Positions 52,817 through 62,643 are shown, numbered from the stretch's first letter. The stretch is DNA of 64,000 nt from CAYLLN01 sp040901775 (GCA_040901775.1 JBBDYF010000275.1:3433-67432), one strand, 5' to 3'. Translations and numbers: made by a program. The notes: generated by a model from the letters alone, not told the origin.

Positions 52817-53022
52817 GGCCGCCGAGCCCTCGTCAAGGAGGGCCGTGCAAGCGAAAAGGCAATGCAGGCAAAAATGGCAGGACGGGGTAACTGTAGCACT
52901 TCGTAGAGCAATCGGAGTGCCGCGCCGCCGTTGAGGATTATGACGACGGCGCAACGCCTTGCCCATAGTGTACTTATATCAATTCATGCCGACCGAGCAA
53001 TGTCAAACGGCTGCGGCGGCGT

Positions 53023-56000
53023 TTACACGGACGCCAGGTTTTCGGCCGCTTGCTCCCCCCGGATCAACGCGACCAGATCTTGCGAACTGAGCTTGCCGGC
53101 CTGGTCGGTTCCCGCCAGCACGTCGGCCACAAGGCTTCGTTTGCTGGCATGGAGCGCCAGGATTTGCTCCTCGATCGTGTCCTTGGCAACCAGCCGATAG
53201 ACGGTGACCGGTCGCAATTGGCCGATGCGATGCGCCCGATCGGTCGCCTGGTCCTCGACGGCCGGGTTCCACCAGGGGTCCATGTGGATCACGTAATCGG
53301 CCGCGGTCAGGTTGAGCCCCGTGCCACCCGCCTTAAGCGAAATCAGGAACAACTCGCCTTCGCCATGCTGGAAGGCATCGACCCGCTTCTGCCGCTCGCC
53401 GGTCGGGGTCTGGCCGTCGAGATACTGATACGAAATGCCGGCCGCGTCGAGCGCGCCGCGAATCAAGCTGAGGTGCTGCACGAACTGGCTGAAGACGAGC
53501 GCCCGGTGTCCCCCTTCGCGCAGCTCCAAGGCAATTTCCATGAACAGTTCGAGCTTGGCCGAGCCGCCGGGCCAATCGGCATCGACCAGTTGCGGGTGAC
53601 AGGCGAGTTGCCGCAGCCGGGTGAGTGCCGCCAGGATTTGGAAGCGCTTGTCCTCGGTTTTCGATTTTTCGCCGGGCATCGCCAAGTCGGCAATCGCAGC
53701 CAGTCGAGCGGCCTGGTATCGCCTGCGCTCCTCGGCGCTCAGTTCGGCGGTGCGGACGATCTCGGTTCGGGCGGGCAATTCCTGCAGCACTTCGGACTTG
53801 GTCCGGCGGAGGATGAAGGGGCGGATCAAGCGCGAGAGGGCCCGCCGTCGCACGGGATCTTTCTGCCGCTCGATCGGCTCGGCGAACTTGGTGCGAAACC
53901 GTTCCCAGCTACCGAGTAGCCCCGGACAGACGGCGCGGAAGATGCTCCAGAATTCGCCCAGGTGGTTTTCGACCGGCGTGCCGGTCAGAGCCAGCCGCCA
54001 CCGCGCGTCGATTTGGCGCACCGCTTGGGCCGTTTTCGTGACGCTGTTTTTGATCTTTTGGGCTTCGTCCAAAACGAGCGTGCCCCACTCGATCTTGGCC
54101 AGCTTGGCAACGTCGCGCAACAAAAGGCCGTAGCTGACGACCAGCACATCGCCGGCGGTCAGATCCTGCAAGACTTCCTCGCGGTCGGTCTCGTGATAGA
54201 GGATGGGCCGCAGCGTCGGAGCAAAGCGCTCCGCCTCGCGAATCCAGTTGAAGCCGACGCTGGTCGGGGCGATGACCAGGGCGGGGCCTTCTTCTGCGCG
54301 GTCGATCAAGGCGGCTAGCGTTTGCACCGTTTTGCCCAAGCCCATGTCGTCGGCCAGGCAGCCCCCCATGCCCCAGGCGGCCAAGCGCGAGAGCCAGCGA
54401 TAGCCGTCGAGTTGATAGTCGCGCAGTTCGGCCTGCAAGGTGATCGGCGGTTCGGGCGACAGGTTTTGCGCCGCGTGCAGCCGGCGGAGCGACTCGTCCC
54501 AGGCGAGGCAGGCTTTTAGCTCGACGCTCGGATCGCAAAGCTGCTGGAGCACCGGAGCGGCGCTAATGTCGAGTTCTCGCTTGCCCGACTTCGTTTCGTA
54601 ACTGGCATCGTCGATCGCTTCCAGCGATTGCCGCAGCGTTTGTGCCAGGCGAACGTATTGCTGGGGCGCTACCTCGATGTACCGGCTCCCTTTGCGCATG
54701 GCGGCCAGAATGCGCGCCAGCTCGATCTCTTGGCCGTCGATCTCGACGGTGCCGGACAGGCCGAACCAGTCTTGCTGAGATTCGATTTGCACGCGCAGCG
54801 CCCCGGCCTGCACGGTGCGGCTGACCGAGCGACGGTCCCCCTCGGGCCACTGCACGAGCAAATCTTCGAGTGGCTCGTCGGCCAGTTGCGCGAGCAGGTC
54901 GAGCGCGTCGTCGAGCGTCGGCAGCAGCCAGGTAAAGGGCTTGGACGTCGCGAACATCGCCAGCCGCAACTGTTCGGCGATTTCGCTCGCTCGACGGCGT
55001 TCGTCGGCGAGGTCGCGTTCGTAGCGGAACTGCTTCCCTTCGCGCAGCACGGCGATAGCGGCGGGACCACCTCCCGGCGCATAGGCCGCGCCCCCTTCGA
55101 CGGGAACAACTACCAACTCGGCCCCCACGCCCTGCGGCTGCTGGGGAGTCAATCGCAACACCAGGCGGCGATCGGCCACTTCTGTTCCGCCAGTCAGGCT
55201 TTCGGGCAACACGACCGGCAGGCGGGCCTGCAAGATCGCAAGCTTTTCGAGCAACGTCGGCTGGCCGGCTGGTGGGATTGGTTCGTCGATGCTCCCCAGT
55301 TTGGCGACGAGCGTCACCAGCCCCGAATCGACTTCGCACAGTACCACGCGATTGCCCGCGCGATCGACCCAGATGGGTTTTTCAAACTTTTCGCCGTTTT
55401 TGCTCCACAAGGTCTCTCCGGGCCGCACTTTTCCATCCACTGCCGGTTGCACAATCCAGCCGCCGGGCCGTTCGCTCACGGCCACTCCGAACGACCCGCG
55501 CGCTATTTCCACCGGCACGTCGGGCCGATCGGCCCAAAATACGAGGGGATGGCCGATCAATTCGAGCAGGATGTCGTAAGCTCCAAGCGATGAAGCGTTG
55601 CCGTATCCGTAGCGGTAATTATACGAGTGGACGAATTGTTGGTATTTCAGCCCGATCCGGCGCTCCGCTTCGTGCAGGGCCGGATCGTCGGGACGAAGCG
55701 ATTCGAGCGATAGCCGCCGTCCCTTGGTCCAGCGGCCGTTCTTTCCGAGCTTTTGCTGGCAGGCAGCCACGTCGAACGCAATTCGCGTGGTTCCATTTGG
55801 CATTTCTTGCTGCGTAAATTCGGCCCGCCAGACGACCCGCGTTTGGAGTTCTTCGGGAACCTGCTGCTCGACGGGCTTATTGGCCAGGAATTGATCGACC
55901 AGTCGCAGCGCCCCCCGCCACGCTTCGCTTTGGCTGAGCTGGAAAAGCTGCTCGCGGAGCGGGTGCGATTTGTCGTCCAGAATGGCGGCCAGTCGTTTGA

Positions 56001-56355
56001 CCGCGGCCAGCGTGTGGGCGCAGCCCTGCCGGCGGCGAAAGTCTTTGCAACTGCCCGTCACATCGGCGACACCGTTGGGGACCATCTGGCGGCCGTCGAA
56101 CACGCCGCTCAGGTAGGCATGCACGCGGCACCCCCCCGACTTGGCATGGGCGGTCAGTCGACCCTCATTCGCGTCGAATACAAAATCGGTCAGCTCCGGC
56201 AAAATAGCTTGAACGTGCAGCCCCCGCTGCCGGTAAAAGGCAACCAGTGTCGGCAAATCGGATTGCATTTGCCGCAGCATGGCCAGCCGATCGGCAGCCG
56301 TGCGAGGAATCTGCTCTTCTGTAGGAAGCGCGTTCAAGGGTTCCTCCGTGAACAT
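53023..56355 (-). CDS. SNF2-family helicase with SWIM-type zinc finger
   Basis: 1110-aa DNA translocase. A SWIM-like CxC..CxH-type motif appears near residues 100-120 (VTGSCKDFRRRQGCAHTLAAV). The middle region is the bacterial SNF2-associated domain; then the ATPase core: DDMGLGKTVQTLAAL (motif I), VVSYGLLLRDV, VLDEAQKIKN (motif II), LALTGTPVENHLGEFWSIF (III), and C-terminal VFSQFVQHLSLIRG, SLKAGGTGLNLTAADYVIHMDPWWNPAVEDQATDRAHRIGQ (V-VI). Typical of bacterial HepA/RapA-like single-gene helicases. Role in transcription recycling or repair is not decidable. It stands alone with a ~240-base upstream spacer. Confidence 0.94.
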   Translation of the reverse strand: MFTEEPLNALPTEEQIPRTAADRLAMLRQMQSDLPTLVAFYRQRGLHVQAILPELTDFVFDANEGRLTAHAKSGGCRVHAYLSGVFDGRQMVPNGVADVTGSCKDFRRRQGCAHTLAAVKRLAAILDDKSHPLREQLFQLSQSEAWRGALRLVDQFLANKPVEQQVPEELQTRVVWRAEFTQQEMPNGTTRIAFDVAACQQKLGKNGRWTKGRRLSLESLRPDDPALHEAERRIGLKYQQFVHSYNYRYGYGNASSLGAYDILLELIGHPLVFWADRPDVPVEIARGSFGVAVSERPGGWIVQPAVDGKVRPGETLWSKNGEKFEKPIWVDRAGNRVVLCEVDSGLVTLVAKLGSIDEPIPPAGQPTLLEKLAILQARLPVVLPESLTGGTEVADRRLVLRLTPQQPQGVGAELVVVPVEGGAAYAPGGGPAAIAVLREGKQFRYERDLADERRRASEIAEQLRLAMFATSKPFTWLLPTLDDALDLLAQLADEPLEDLLVQWPEGDRRSVSRTVQAGALRVQIESQQDWFGLSGTVEIDGQEIELARILAAMRKGSRYIEVAPQQYVRLAQTLRQSLEAIDDASYETKSGKRELDISAAPVLQQLCDPSVELKACLAWDESLRRLHAAQNLSPEPPITLQAELRDYQLDGYRWLSRLAAWGMGGCLADDMGLGKTVQTLAALIDRAEEGPALVIAPTSVGFNWIREAERFAPTLRPILYHETDREEVLQDLTAGDVLVVSYGLLLRDVAKLAKIEWGTLVLDEAQKIKNSVTKTAQAVRQIDARWRLALTGTPVENHLGEFWSIFRAVCPGLLGSWERFRTKFAEPIERQKDPVRRRALSRLIRPFILRRTKSEVLQELPARTEIVRTAELSAEERRRYQAARLAAIADLAMPGEKSKTEDKRFQILAALTRLRQLACHPQLVDADWPGGSAKLELFMEIALELREGGHRALVFSQFVQHLSLIRGALDAAGISYQYLDGQTPTGERQKRVDAFQHGEGELFLISLKAGGTGLNLTAADYVIHMDPWWNPAVEDQATDRAHRIGQLRPVTVYRLVAKDTIEEQILALHASKRSLVADVLAGTDQAGKLSSQDLVALIRGEQAAENLASV

Positions 56356-56483
56356 TCGGGTAATAAGCAGAAGCGATGCCCAAAGCCCGACGTTGCGGTT
56401 ACCGCCGTAATAGCCGTGCCTAATCGAGGCACTGCGAAAGCATTAAATTAACGCACGCGGGTGGACTTGCCCAGTCGAATTGC

Positions 56484-56513
56484 TTGACCCTCGCTTTCCA
56501 GCCAACCTAAGAT
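56484..56513 (+). promoter_or_regulatory. Promoter of the PSCyt1/PSD1 gene
   Basis: TTGACC (56484-56489), 18 bases, TAAGAT (56508-56513). Predicted leader of ~75 bases to ATG 56595. Confidence 0.55.
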
Positions 56514-56594
56514 AGACCTTTCCTTCCCACCGCGGCGCGATTGCCCGCCGCAAGCCGTTTTTCTTCCCGCCTGTCACGACCCCTGGGGCCGACT

Positions 56595-59500
56595 ATGAAC
56601 CTGTTGCGCATTTTGTACTCGCTGCGCATTCCCAACCCACTGCGCATCTTGCTTACCGTGGCGATCGGGGCTGCGGGCAGCCTTTCGCTCGGTGCTGCCG
56701 AGCCGATGGTGAGTTTCAACCGCCAGATCAAACCGATTCTCGCCGGCAAGTGCTTCACCTGCCACGGACCCGACGAAAAAGAGCGGCAGGCGGAACTGCG
56801 GCTCGATGTGCGCGACGAGGCGGTGCCGCTCGTCATTAAGCCGGGCGATGCGGTGCACAGCGAACTGTTCGTGCGGATTACGTCGGACGATAAAGACTTG
56901 CAGATGCCTCCTGCCGACTCGAAGAAGCCGGGCATGACGGCCGACGAAGTCGCCCTGATTCGCCAGTGGATCGAGCAAGGGGCCGAGTACGATGCCCATT
57001 GGTCCTACGTGCCGCCGGTGCGTCCGGCCCCCCCCGCCGTGAAAGACGCCGCGTGGACCGCCGGCGAGATCGACCGTTTCGTCCTCGCCCGTTTGGAAGC
57101 CAAGGGGCTCGCCCCGTCGCTCCCCGCCGACCAGCGAACGCTCCTTCGTCGGCTTTCGTTCGACGTCGTCGGCTTGCCCCCGACGCCGCAGGAACTGGCC
57201 GACTTCGCAGCCGACGACTCGCCCCAGGCCTGGGAAAAGCAGGTCGATCGGCTGCTCGCCAGCCGGCACTATGGCGAGCGGCTGGCGCTATACTGGCTCG
57301 ATGTGGTTCGCTACGCCGATACGGCCGGCTATCACAGCGACAACTTCCGCGATTTGAGTCCCTACCGCGATTACGTCATCGCGGCATTCAACGACAACAA
57401 ACCGTTCGACCAGTTCACCATCGAGCAACTGGCGGGGGATCTGCTGCCGGATGCCAGCGGCGAGCAGCGCATTGCCTCGGGCTATAACCGGCTGCTGCAA
57501 ACGACCGAAGAAGGAGGGGCCCAGCCCAAGGAATACACCGCCAAGTACGCGGCCGACCGGGTGCGCAACACGTCGGCCATTTGGCTGGCCAGCACGATGG
57601 GCTGCTGCGAGTGCCACGCGCACAAGTTCGATCCGTTCACGCACCAGGACTTTTATCGCTTCGCCGCGTTCTTTGCCGACGTGAGCGAAAAGGGGGTCGG
57701 TCGCCAGGAGCAGGCGAGCATTCCCACGCCCGAGCAGGAATTGCAACTGGCCCAGCTCGACCAGCAATTGGCCGCGGCTCGCGCGCAGTTCGCCGCCAAG
57801 ACTCCGGAACTGACCGCCGCCCGCGCCAAGTGGGAAGCGGCCGCCCAGGCCGAACTCGCCAGCAGCGCGGGAACGTGGCTGATCGCCAAGCCGTCCAAGG
57901 TGCAAGCCAAGAGCAAGACCGTGCTGACGCCGCAGGACGACGGTACGCTAGTGGCCAGCGGTCCTAATCCTCCCAAAGAGATTTACACCATTACCTTGCC
58001 CGCCGACGGCGATGGGATACGTGGCTTGCGACTGGAGGCGCTGGTCGATGGCAGCTTTCCCAACAAAGGATTGTCGCGAGCCAACGGCAACTTCGTGCTT
58101 TCGGAAATCGAAGTGGCAGCTTTGGCGGCTGACGGCAAATCGACTCCGGTAAAACTGGCGGCAGCCGCAGCCGACTTCTCGCAAGATGGCCATCCGATTG
58201 CCAATGCCATCGACGGCAAGGCCGATACGGGCTGGGCCGTTGCGGGGCACGAGAAACCAGCCGATCGCGCCGCTGCCTTCACGTTTGCCGAAACAGTCGG
58301 CGGGACCGGAAACAGTCTGGTGGTCACGCTCAAGCACGAGTCGGAGTTTGCCGGGCACAACATCGGCCGGTTCCGCTTGTCGCTGACCGAAAGTGAGAAG
58401 CCCAGCCTGTCGGGCGCTGGAATCCCTGCCGCAGTGGCCGAAGCCATGCAGCTCGACGCGGCAAAGCGTTCGCCTGAGCATGAGGAACTGCTCGACGGCG
58501 AGTTCCGCCGGGCAGCGCCGGAACTAGCCTCGGTTCGCCAGCAGATTGCCAAGCTGGAATCGGATCGCGCGAAGCTGATTCAAGCTTTCCCCTCGACGCT
58601 CGTTTCGATGTCGGCCGAGCCGCGGACGATTCGCGTGCTGCCGCGGGGCAACTGGCTGGACGATTCGGGCGACGTGATGCAGCCGGCAGTGCCCGGATTT
58701 CTTAGCGACGCTTCGCAGAAGCGTTCCGCAACCGACGCTCCTTCTCGCCAAACCCGCCTCGACCTGGCCCGCTGGATGACCGACCGGCAGAACCCGCTCA
58801 CCGCCCGGGTCTTCGTCAATCGCATGTGGAAACTGGCATTTGGCCGCGGCATTTCCCGTTCGCTCGACGACTTTGGCTCGCAAGGAGAATTGCCCACGCA
58901 TCCCGATCTGCTCGATTGGCTGGCGGTCGAATTCATGGAGAGCGGCTGGGACGTAAAGCACACGTTCAAGCTGATGCTGCTGTCGGCGGCCTACCGGCAG
59001 TCGTCGGTTCCCAACGAACTCGCCCTAGCCGAGGACGCGACGAACGACCTTTTCAGTCGCCAGAACCGTTTTCGCCTCGACGCCGAGTTCGTACGCGACA
59101 ACGCCCTGGCGACCAGCGGCTTGCTGGTCCCCACCATCGGCGGCCCCAGCGTCAAGCCATATCAACCTGCCGGCTATTGGCAATACTTAAATTTTCCCAA
59201 GCGGGAGTGGGAGAACGACCAGGGAGACGGCCTGTATCGCCGCGGACTGTACACTTTCTGGCAACGGACGTTTCTGCATCCCAGCCTGGCCGCGTTCGAC
59301 GCTCCCAGCCGCGAGGAATGCACGGTCGAGCGGGCCCGCAGCAACACGCCGCAACAGGCGCTCGTGCTGCTGAACGATCCGACCTATGTCGAGGCGGCCC
59401 GTGCTTTGGCGGGCCGCATTCTGGCCGAAGGGGGCAAATCGACGCCCGAGCGGCTGGAGTACGCCTTTCGCCGCGTCCTCGTCCGCCCGCCGCGACCCGA

Positions 59501-59693
59501 AGAGGTGCAACTTCTTTCCGCCTTGGTTGAAAAGCATCAGCAAGAGTTCGCCGCCGACAAGGCTGCGGCTGCGAAGCTACTGAGCGTGGGAGATCTGAAA
59601 TCGCCCGCCGAGCTCCACCTGGCCGAACTGGCCGCCTGGACCAGCGCCAGCCGTGTGCTGTTGAACTTGCACGAAACGATTACGAGGAACTAG
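56595..59693 (+). CDS. PSCyt1-DUF1549-DUF1553 (PSD1) protein
   Basis: 1032 aa, exported. After a hydrophobic leader (IPNPLRILLTVAIGAAGSLSLGAAEP) comes the planctomycete cytochrome domain with the single CFTCHG heme motif and MPPADSKKPG distal Met region. DUF1549 follows (DRFVLARLEAKGLAPS...GERLALYWLDVVRYADTAGYHSDN...AMGCCECHAHKFDP-like block) and DUF1553 at the C-terminus (WMTDRQNPLTARVFVNRMWKLAFGRGI...TPQQALVLLNDPTYVEAARALAG). A coiled, Ala/Gln-rich linker (about 395-450) and a lectin-like insert lie between. Residues SDASQKRS come from repeat family D. The usual DUF1501 partner follows 1.4 kb downstream. Confidence 0.93.
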   Translation: MNLLRILYSLRIPNPLRILLTVAIGAAGSLSLGAAEPMVSFNRQIKPILAGKCFTCHGPDEKERQAELRLDVRDEAVPLVIKPGDAVHSELFVRITSDDKDLQMPPADSKKPGMTADEVALIRQWIEQGAEYDAHWSYVPPVRPAPPAVKDAAWTAGEIDRFVLARLEAKGLAPSLPADQRTLLRRLSFDVVGLPPTPQELADFAADDSPQAWEKQVDRLLASRHYGERLALYWLDVVRYADTAGYHSDNFRDLSPYRDYVIAAFNDNKPFDQFTIEQLAGDLLPDASGEQRIASGYNRLLQTTEEGGAQPKEYTAKYAADRVRNTSAIWLASTMGCCECHAHKFDPFTHQDFYRFAAFFADVSEKGVGRQEQASIPTPEQELQLAQLDQQLAAARAQFAAKTPELTAARAKWEAAAQAELASSAGTWLIAKPSKVQAKSKTVLTPQDDGTLVASGPNPPKEIYTITLPADGDGIRGLRLEALVDGSFPNKGLSRANGNFVLSEIEVAALAADGKSTPVKLAAAAADFSQDGHPIANAIDGKADTGWAVAGHEKPADRAAAFTFAETVGGTGNSLVVTLKHESEFAGHNIGRFRLSLTESEKPSLSGAGIPAAVAEAMQLDAAKRSPEHEELLDGEFRRAAPELASVRQQIAKLESDRAKLIQAFPSTLVSMSAEPRTIRVLPRGNWLDDSGDVMQPAVPGFLSDASQKRSATDAPSRQTRLDLARWMTDRQNPLTARVFVNRMWKLAFGRGISRSLDDFGSQGELPTHPDLLDWLAVEFMESGWDVKHTFKLMLLSAAYRQSSVPNELALAEDATNDLFSRQNRFRLDAEFVRDNALATSGLLVPTIGGPSVKPYQPAGYWQYLNFPKREWENDQGDGLYRRGLYTFWQRTFLHPSLAAFDAPSREECTVERARSNTPQQALVLLNDPTYVEAARALAGRILAEGGKSTPERLEYAFRRVLVRPPRPEEVQLLSALVEKHQQEFAADKAAAAKLLSVGDLKSPAELHLAELAAWTSASRVLLNLHETITRN
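58701..58724 (+). repeat. Palindromic repeat family D inside the PSD1 gene
   Basis: Identical over 24 bases to 15381-15404 (arms ACGCTTC/GAAGCGT). Read on the other strand relative to its gene, it encodes LSDASQKR in the linker between DUF1549 and DUF1553. Confidence 0.85.
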
Positions 59694-59699
59694 GCCAGC

Positions 59700-59718
59700 G
59701 GGGTGCGTGAGCCCCTTG
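59700..59718. repeat. Family B hairpin after the PSD1 stop
   Basis: GGGGTGC, GTGA, GCCCC arrangement (59700-59715) six bases after the stop; the same words and GTGA loop as 44642-44659, with one mismatch in the stem. Confidence 0.6.
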
Positions 59719-59763
59719 AGACACGCCGCTGGACGGAAAAGCATTGCGACCAAGGAGCAGTCC

Positions 59764-60405
59764 ATGAGCATCGCGGAATTGAAATCGCCGCTGGCAGCCG
59801 GGCGGCCTGCCTGGCGCTTGGATGAAGGCTCGAACGGCCGGTTGATGTCGCTGGACGAATTCGAAGCCCTCGAGGCTGACGACTGCGACCAACGTTTTCG
59901 TTACGAGTTGATCAACGGAGTCGTCATCGTGAGCCCAGCCCCTGCCGATGCAGAAGCCGATCCGAATGGTGAACTGGAAACAATGTTGCGGAATTATCGG
60001 GCCACACACCCGCTAGGCAAAGCTTTAGACAAGACGTTGGCCGAACGCGACGTGAGAACCCGAGTCGGAATTCGCCGCGTCGATCGGGCGCTCTGGATCG
60101 GTTTTGGACGCCGCATTAGTTCGAAACGCGATCTGCCGACGATCATCGTCGAGTTCGTGTCGCCGGGTAAGAAAGCGTGGCGCCGCGACTTCACGATCAA
60201 ACGGGAAGAGTATCTTGAGCTTGGTACGAAAGAATATTGGGTCGTCGATCGTTTTAACCGAACGCTCACGGTTTTTTTTCTCTCGCCGGCCGACCCACTG
60301 CAGCGAGTCGTGACGGAAACCCAGACCTATACCACGCCGCTCTTGCCTGGATTTGAATTGCCGCTCAAACAATTGCTGGAGCTCGCCGACGAGTACGAGG
60401 ATTAG
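59764..60405 (+). CDS. Uma2-family (DUF820) nuclease-fold protein, copy 1
   Basis: 213 aa with a PD-(D/E)xK-like fold. MSLDEFEAL, then RFRYELINGVVIVSPAP (the YELINGxxxxSP block), RRVDRALWIGF, TIIVEFVSPGKKAWRRDF and KREEYLELGTKEYWVVDRF, where Uma2 proteins carry their acidic and Lys residues. No nuclease activity has been shown for most members. ATG 59764 follows AAGGAG at 59752-59757. It lies between PSD1 and DUF1501 genes with a close relative 69 bases downstream. Confidence 0.88.
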   Translation: MSIAELKSPLAAGRPAWRLDEGSNGRLMSLDEFEALEADDCDQRFRYELINGVVIVSPAPADAEADPNGELETMLRNYRATHPLGKALDKTLAERDVRTRVGIRRVDRALWIGFGRRISSKRDLPTIIVEFVSPGKKAWRRDFTIKREEYLELGTKEYWVVDRFNRTLTVFFLSPADPLQRVVTETQTYTTPLLPGFELPLKQLLELADEYED

Positions 60406-60474
60406 ATAGGGAAAGGGAATTGAGGGGGTGAGCCGTCTGAGGCTCGTCACGGGAAGACAGAATTGGAGAAGGCC

Positions 60475-61125
60475 ATGAGCATTGCAGAACTACAGTCTCG
60501 CCCATCTGCCACGACGCCCCAACTGCGTCTGGACGCGTCTGCGAACGGTCGGCTGATGTCGATCGAGGAATTCGAAGCTCTTGAACCGGACGACTGCGAC
60601 CAGCGATTTCGCTACGAGCTAATCAACGGAGTTGTCATTGTGAGTCCACCACCAAGTGATGGCGAGATTGATACCAACGATGAACTTGGGCGATTGCTGC
60701 GGAACTATCAGAATACTCCCGCAGGCAAATCGCTCGATGCGACTCTGTTTGAGCGCGAAGTCAGGACGAGAGCGGGCATTCGCCGGGTCGATCGTGCTCT
60801 CTGGATTGGCTTTGGGCGGCCCATTAAATCAAAGCGCGATCGGGCCACCATCCTGATCGAATTCGTTTCGCCCGGAAAACGCGCAGCGCTGCGCGATTAC
60901 GAAGACAAACGCGATGAGTACTTGGAAATGGGGGCGAAGGAATACTGGGTCATCGATCGCTTCCGTCGCACCATGACTGTCTATTTCCTGCCGCCAGCTG
61001 AACCTGCGAAGCGAATCGTCACCGAAAGCGAAATCTACACCACTCCCCTGCTTCCCGGCTTCGAGCTCCCTTTAAAGCGGCTCATGCAACTAGCCGATCA
61101 ATACGCCGACGAGGAAGGTACCTAA
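60475..61125 (+). CDS. Uma2-family (DUF820) nuclease-fold protein, copy 2
   Basis: 216-aa tandem paralogue of the preceding gene; both begin MSIAEL and share long identical stretches (DDCDQRFRYELINGVVIVSP, IRRVDRALWIGFGR, EYWV-DRF, YTTPLLPGFELPLK). Divergence is concentrated at residues 8-20 and 66-80. Key acidic and Lys positions are kept in both, so neither looks dead. ATG 60475 has GGAGAAGG just upstream. Five bases separate its stop from DUF1501, so it may share that transcript. Confidence 0.88.
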   Translation: MSIAELQSRPSATTPQLRLDASANGRLMSIEEFEALEPDDCDQRFRYELINGVVIVSPPPSDGEIDTNDELGRLLRNYQNTPAGKSLDATLFEREVRTRAGIRRVDRALWIGFGRPIKSKRDRATILIEFVSPGKRAALRDYEDKRDEYLEMGAKEYWVIDRFRRTMTVYFLPPAEPAKRIVTESEIYTTPLLPGFELPLKRLMQLADQYADEEGT

Positions 61126-61130
61126 ACGAC

Positions 61131-62555
61131 ATGCCATTCGATTTCAACGCAAACCTCGCCCGCCGCACGTTCCTCAGCCGCACCGCGTGCGGCGTGGGCG
61201 GGGCCGCGCTCGCCACGCTGCTGGCCCGCGATAGCGCCCGCGCGGCCGATGCAGGGCCCGCCAGCCGCGGCCTGATCAGCCCGCTGCATCTGGCCCCCAA
61301 GGCCAAACGGGTGATCTTTTTGACAATGGCGGGTGGCCCCTCGCACCTGGAATCGCTCGACCACAAACCGAAGCTGGCCGAACTGCACGGCCAGCCGATG
61401 CCCGAGTCGTTTACCAAGGGGCAGCCGATCGCTCAGCTTCAAGGGAAAGAGCTGAAGTGCTTTGGCCCACAACACGCCTTCAAAAAGTATGGCCAGTCGG
61501 GACAAGAGATTTGCGAGCTGTTTCCGCACATCGGATCGGTTGCCGACGAGATTTGCATCGTTCGCTCGCTCCGCACCCAGGCGATCAATCACGACCCGGC
61601 TCACACCTTCATGAACGCGGGGACGACGATCTCGGGCCGGCCCAGCATGGGGGCCTGGTTGACCTACGGCCTAGGGGCCGAAACCGAAAACCTGCCTGGA
61701 TTCTGCGTCCTCACCTCGACCGGCAAGTTCGGCCAGGCCCAGCCGATCGCCAGCCGGCAGTGGAGCGCCGGCTTTTTGCCCAGCCGGCATCAAGGGGTCG
61801 AACTGCGGGCCAAGGGAGATCCGGTGCTGTACGTCACCCGACCCAGCGGCGTGTCGCCCAGTCAGCAAGCGGACGTCGTCGCCGCGGTGGGCCAACTCAA
61901 CCAGATCGAGGCCGAGGCGGTTCACGACCCCGAAATTGCCACCCGCATTGCCCAGTACGAACTGGCCTTTCGGATGCAGACGAGCGTTCCGGATCTGGTC
62001 GATATCTCGGACGAGCCGCAGCACGTGCTCGACCTGTACGGCACGCCGGGGGGCGACGGCACGTTCGCGGCCAACTGCCTGCTCGCCCGCCGGCTGGCCG
62101 AGCGGGGGGTCCGGTTCATCCAGCTTTACCATCGCGACTGGGACCATCACGGCGGCATCAAGGAGCACATGGCGGGCACGGCCAAGGAGGTGGATCAAGC
62201 TTGCGCGGCGCTAATTACCGATCTGAAAGATCGGGGCATGCTCGACGACACGTTGATCGTCTGGACGGGCGAATTCGGCCGCACGCCGATGGCGCAAGGC
62301 AACGGCCGCGACCATCACATGAAGGGCTTTTCGGTCTGGCTGTGCGGCGGCGGGATTAAGCCGGGCATCAGCTACGGCGCGACGGACGAGTTGGGCTACA
62401 ACGCGGTCGAAAACATCGTCGAGGTTCACGACCTGCACGCCACGCTCTTGCACCTGCTGGGCATCGACCACGAGCGGTTCACCTACCGCTGGCAAGGCCG
62501 CGACTTCCGCCTGACCGACGTGAGCGGGCAGGTGGTGCAGGCGATCTTGTCGTAA
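61131..62555 (+). CDS. DUF1501 protein, partner of PSD1
   Basis: 474 aa with a twin-arginine-type leader (ARRTFLSRTACGVGGAALATLLA). Family blocks: KRVIFLTMAGGPSHLESLDHKP, CELFPHIGSVADEICIVRSL, NAGTTISGRPSMGAWLTYGLG, RFIQLYHRDWDHHGG, and TLIVWTGEFGRTPMAQGNGRDHH with metal-binding-type His/Asp residues near the C-terminus. DUF1501 has an alkaline-phosphatase/sulfatase-like fold and is normally encoded beside PSD1; the two probably form an exported redox or polymer-processing complex (inference). ATG 61131 lies 5 bases after the second Uma2 gene. Confidence 0.93.
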   Translation: MPFDFNANLARRTFLSRTACGVGGAALATLLARDSARAADAGPASRGLISPLHLAPKAKRVIFLTMAGGPSHLESLDHKPKLAELHGQPMPESFTKGQPIAQLQGKELKCFGPQHAFKKYGQSGQEICELFPHIGSVADEICIVRSLRTQAINHDPAHTFMNAGTTISGRPSMGAWLTYGLGAETENLPGFCVLTSTGKFGQAQPIASRQWSAGFLPSRHQGVELRAKGDPVLYVTRPSGVSPSQQADVVAAVGQLNQIEAEAVHDPEIATRIAQYELAFRMQTSVPDLVDISDEPQHVLDLYGTPGGDGTFAANCLLARRLAERGVRFIQLYHRDWDHHGGIKEHMAGTAKEVDQACAALITDLKDRGMLDDTLIVWTGEFGRTPMAQGNGRDHHMKGFSVWLCGGGIKPGISYGATDELGYNAVENIVEVHDLHATLLHLLGIDHERFTYRWQGRDFRLTDVSGQVVQAILS

Positions 62556-62566
62556 GGTCAACCTGC

Positions 62567-62582
62567 TTGCCCATCGGGGCAA
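62567..62582. other. Short stem-loop between convergent genes
   Basis: TTGCCC (62567-62572), loop ATCG, GGGCAA (62577-62582). No T-run on either side, so an intrinsic terminator is not supported. Confidence 0.35.
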
Positions 62583-62643
62583 ACCTTATACGGTACATCG
62601 ACCTATCGCGATCTGACGGGCATTCTTCGTTTGCGGGCCGGGC

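Noticed and set aside
59764..61125. Reading the Uma2 pair as a toxin-antitoxin system
   Set aside because: The two genes are close paralogues with the same domain and residues, which fits duplication rather than a toxin with a neutraliser.
62567..62582. Possible terminator between DUF1501 and the AAA+ gene
   Set aside because: Short stem without a T-run on either strand; kept only as a stem-loop.
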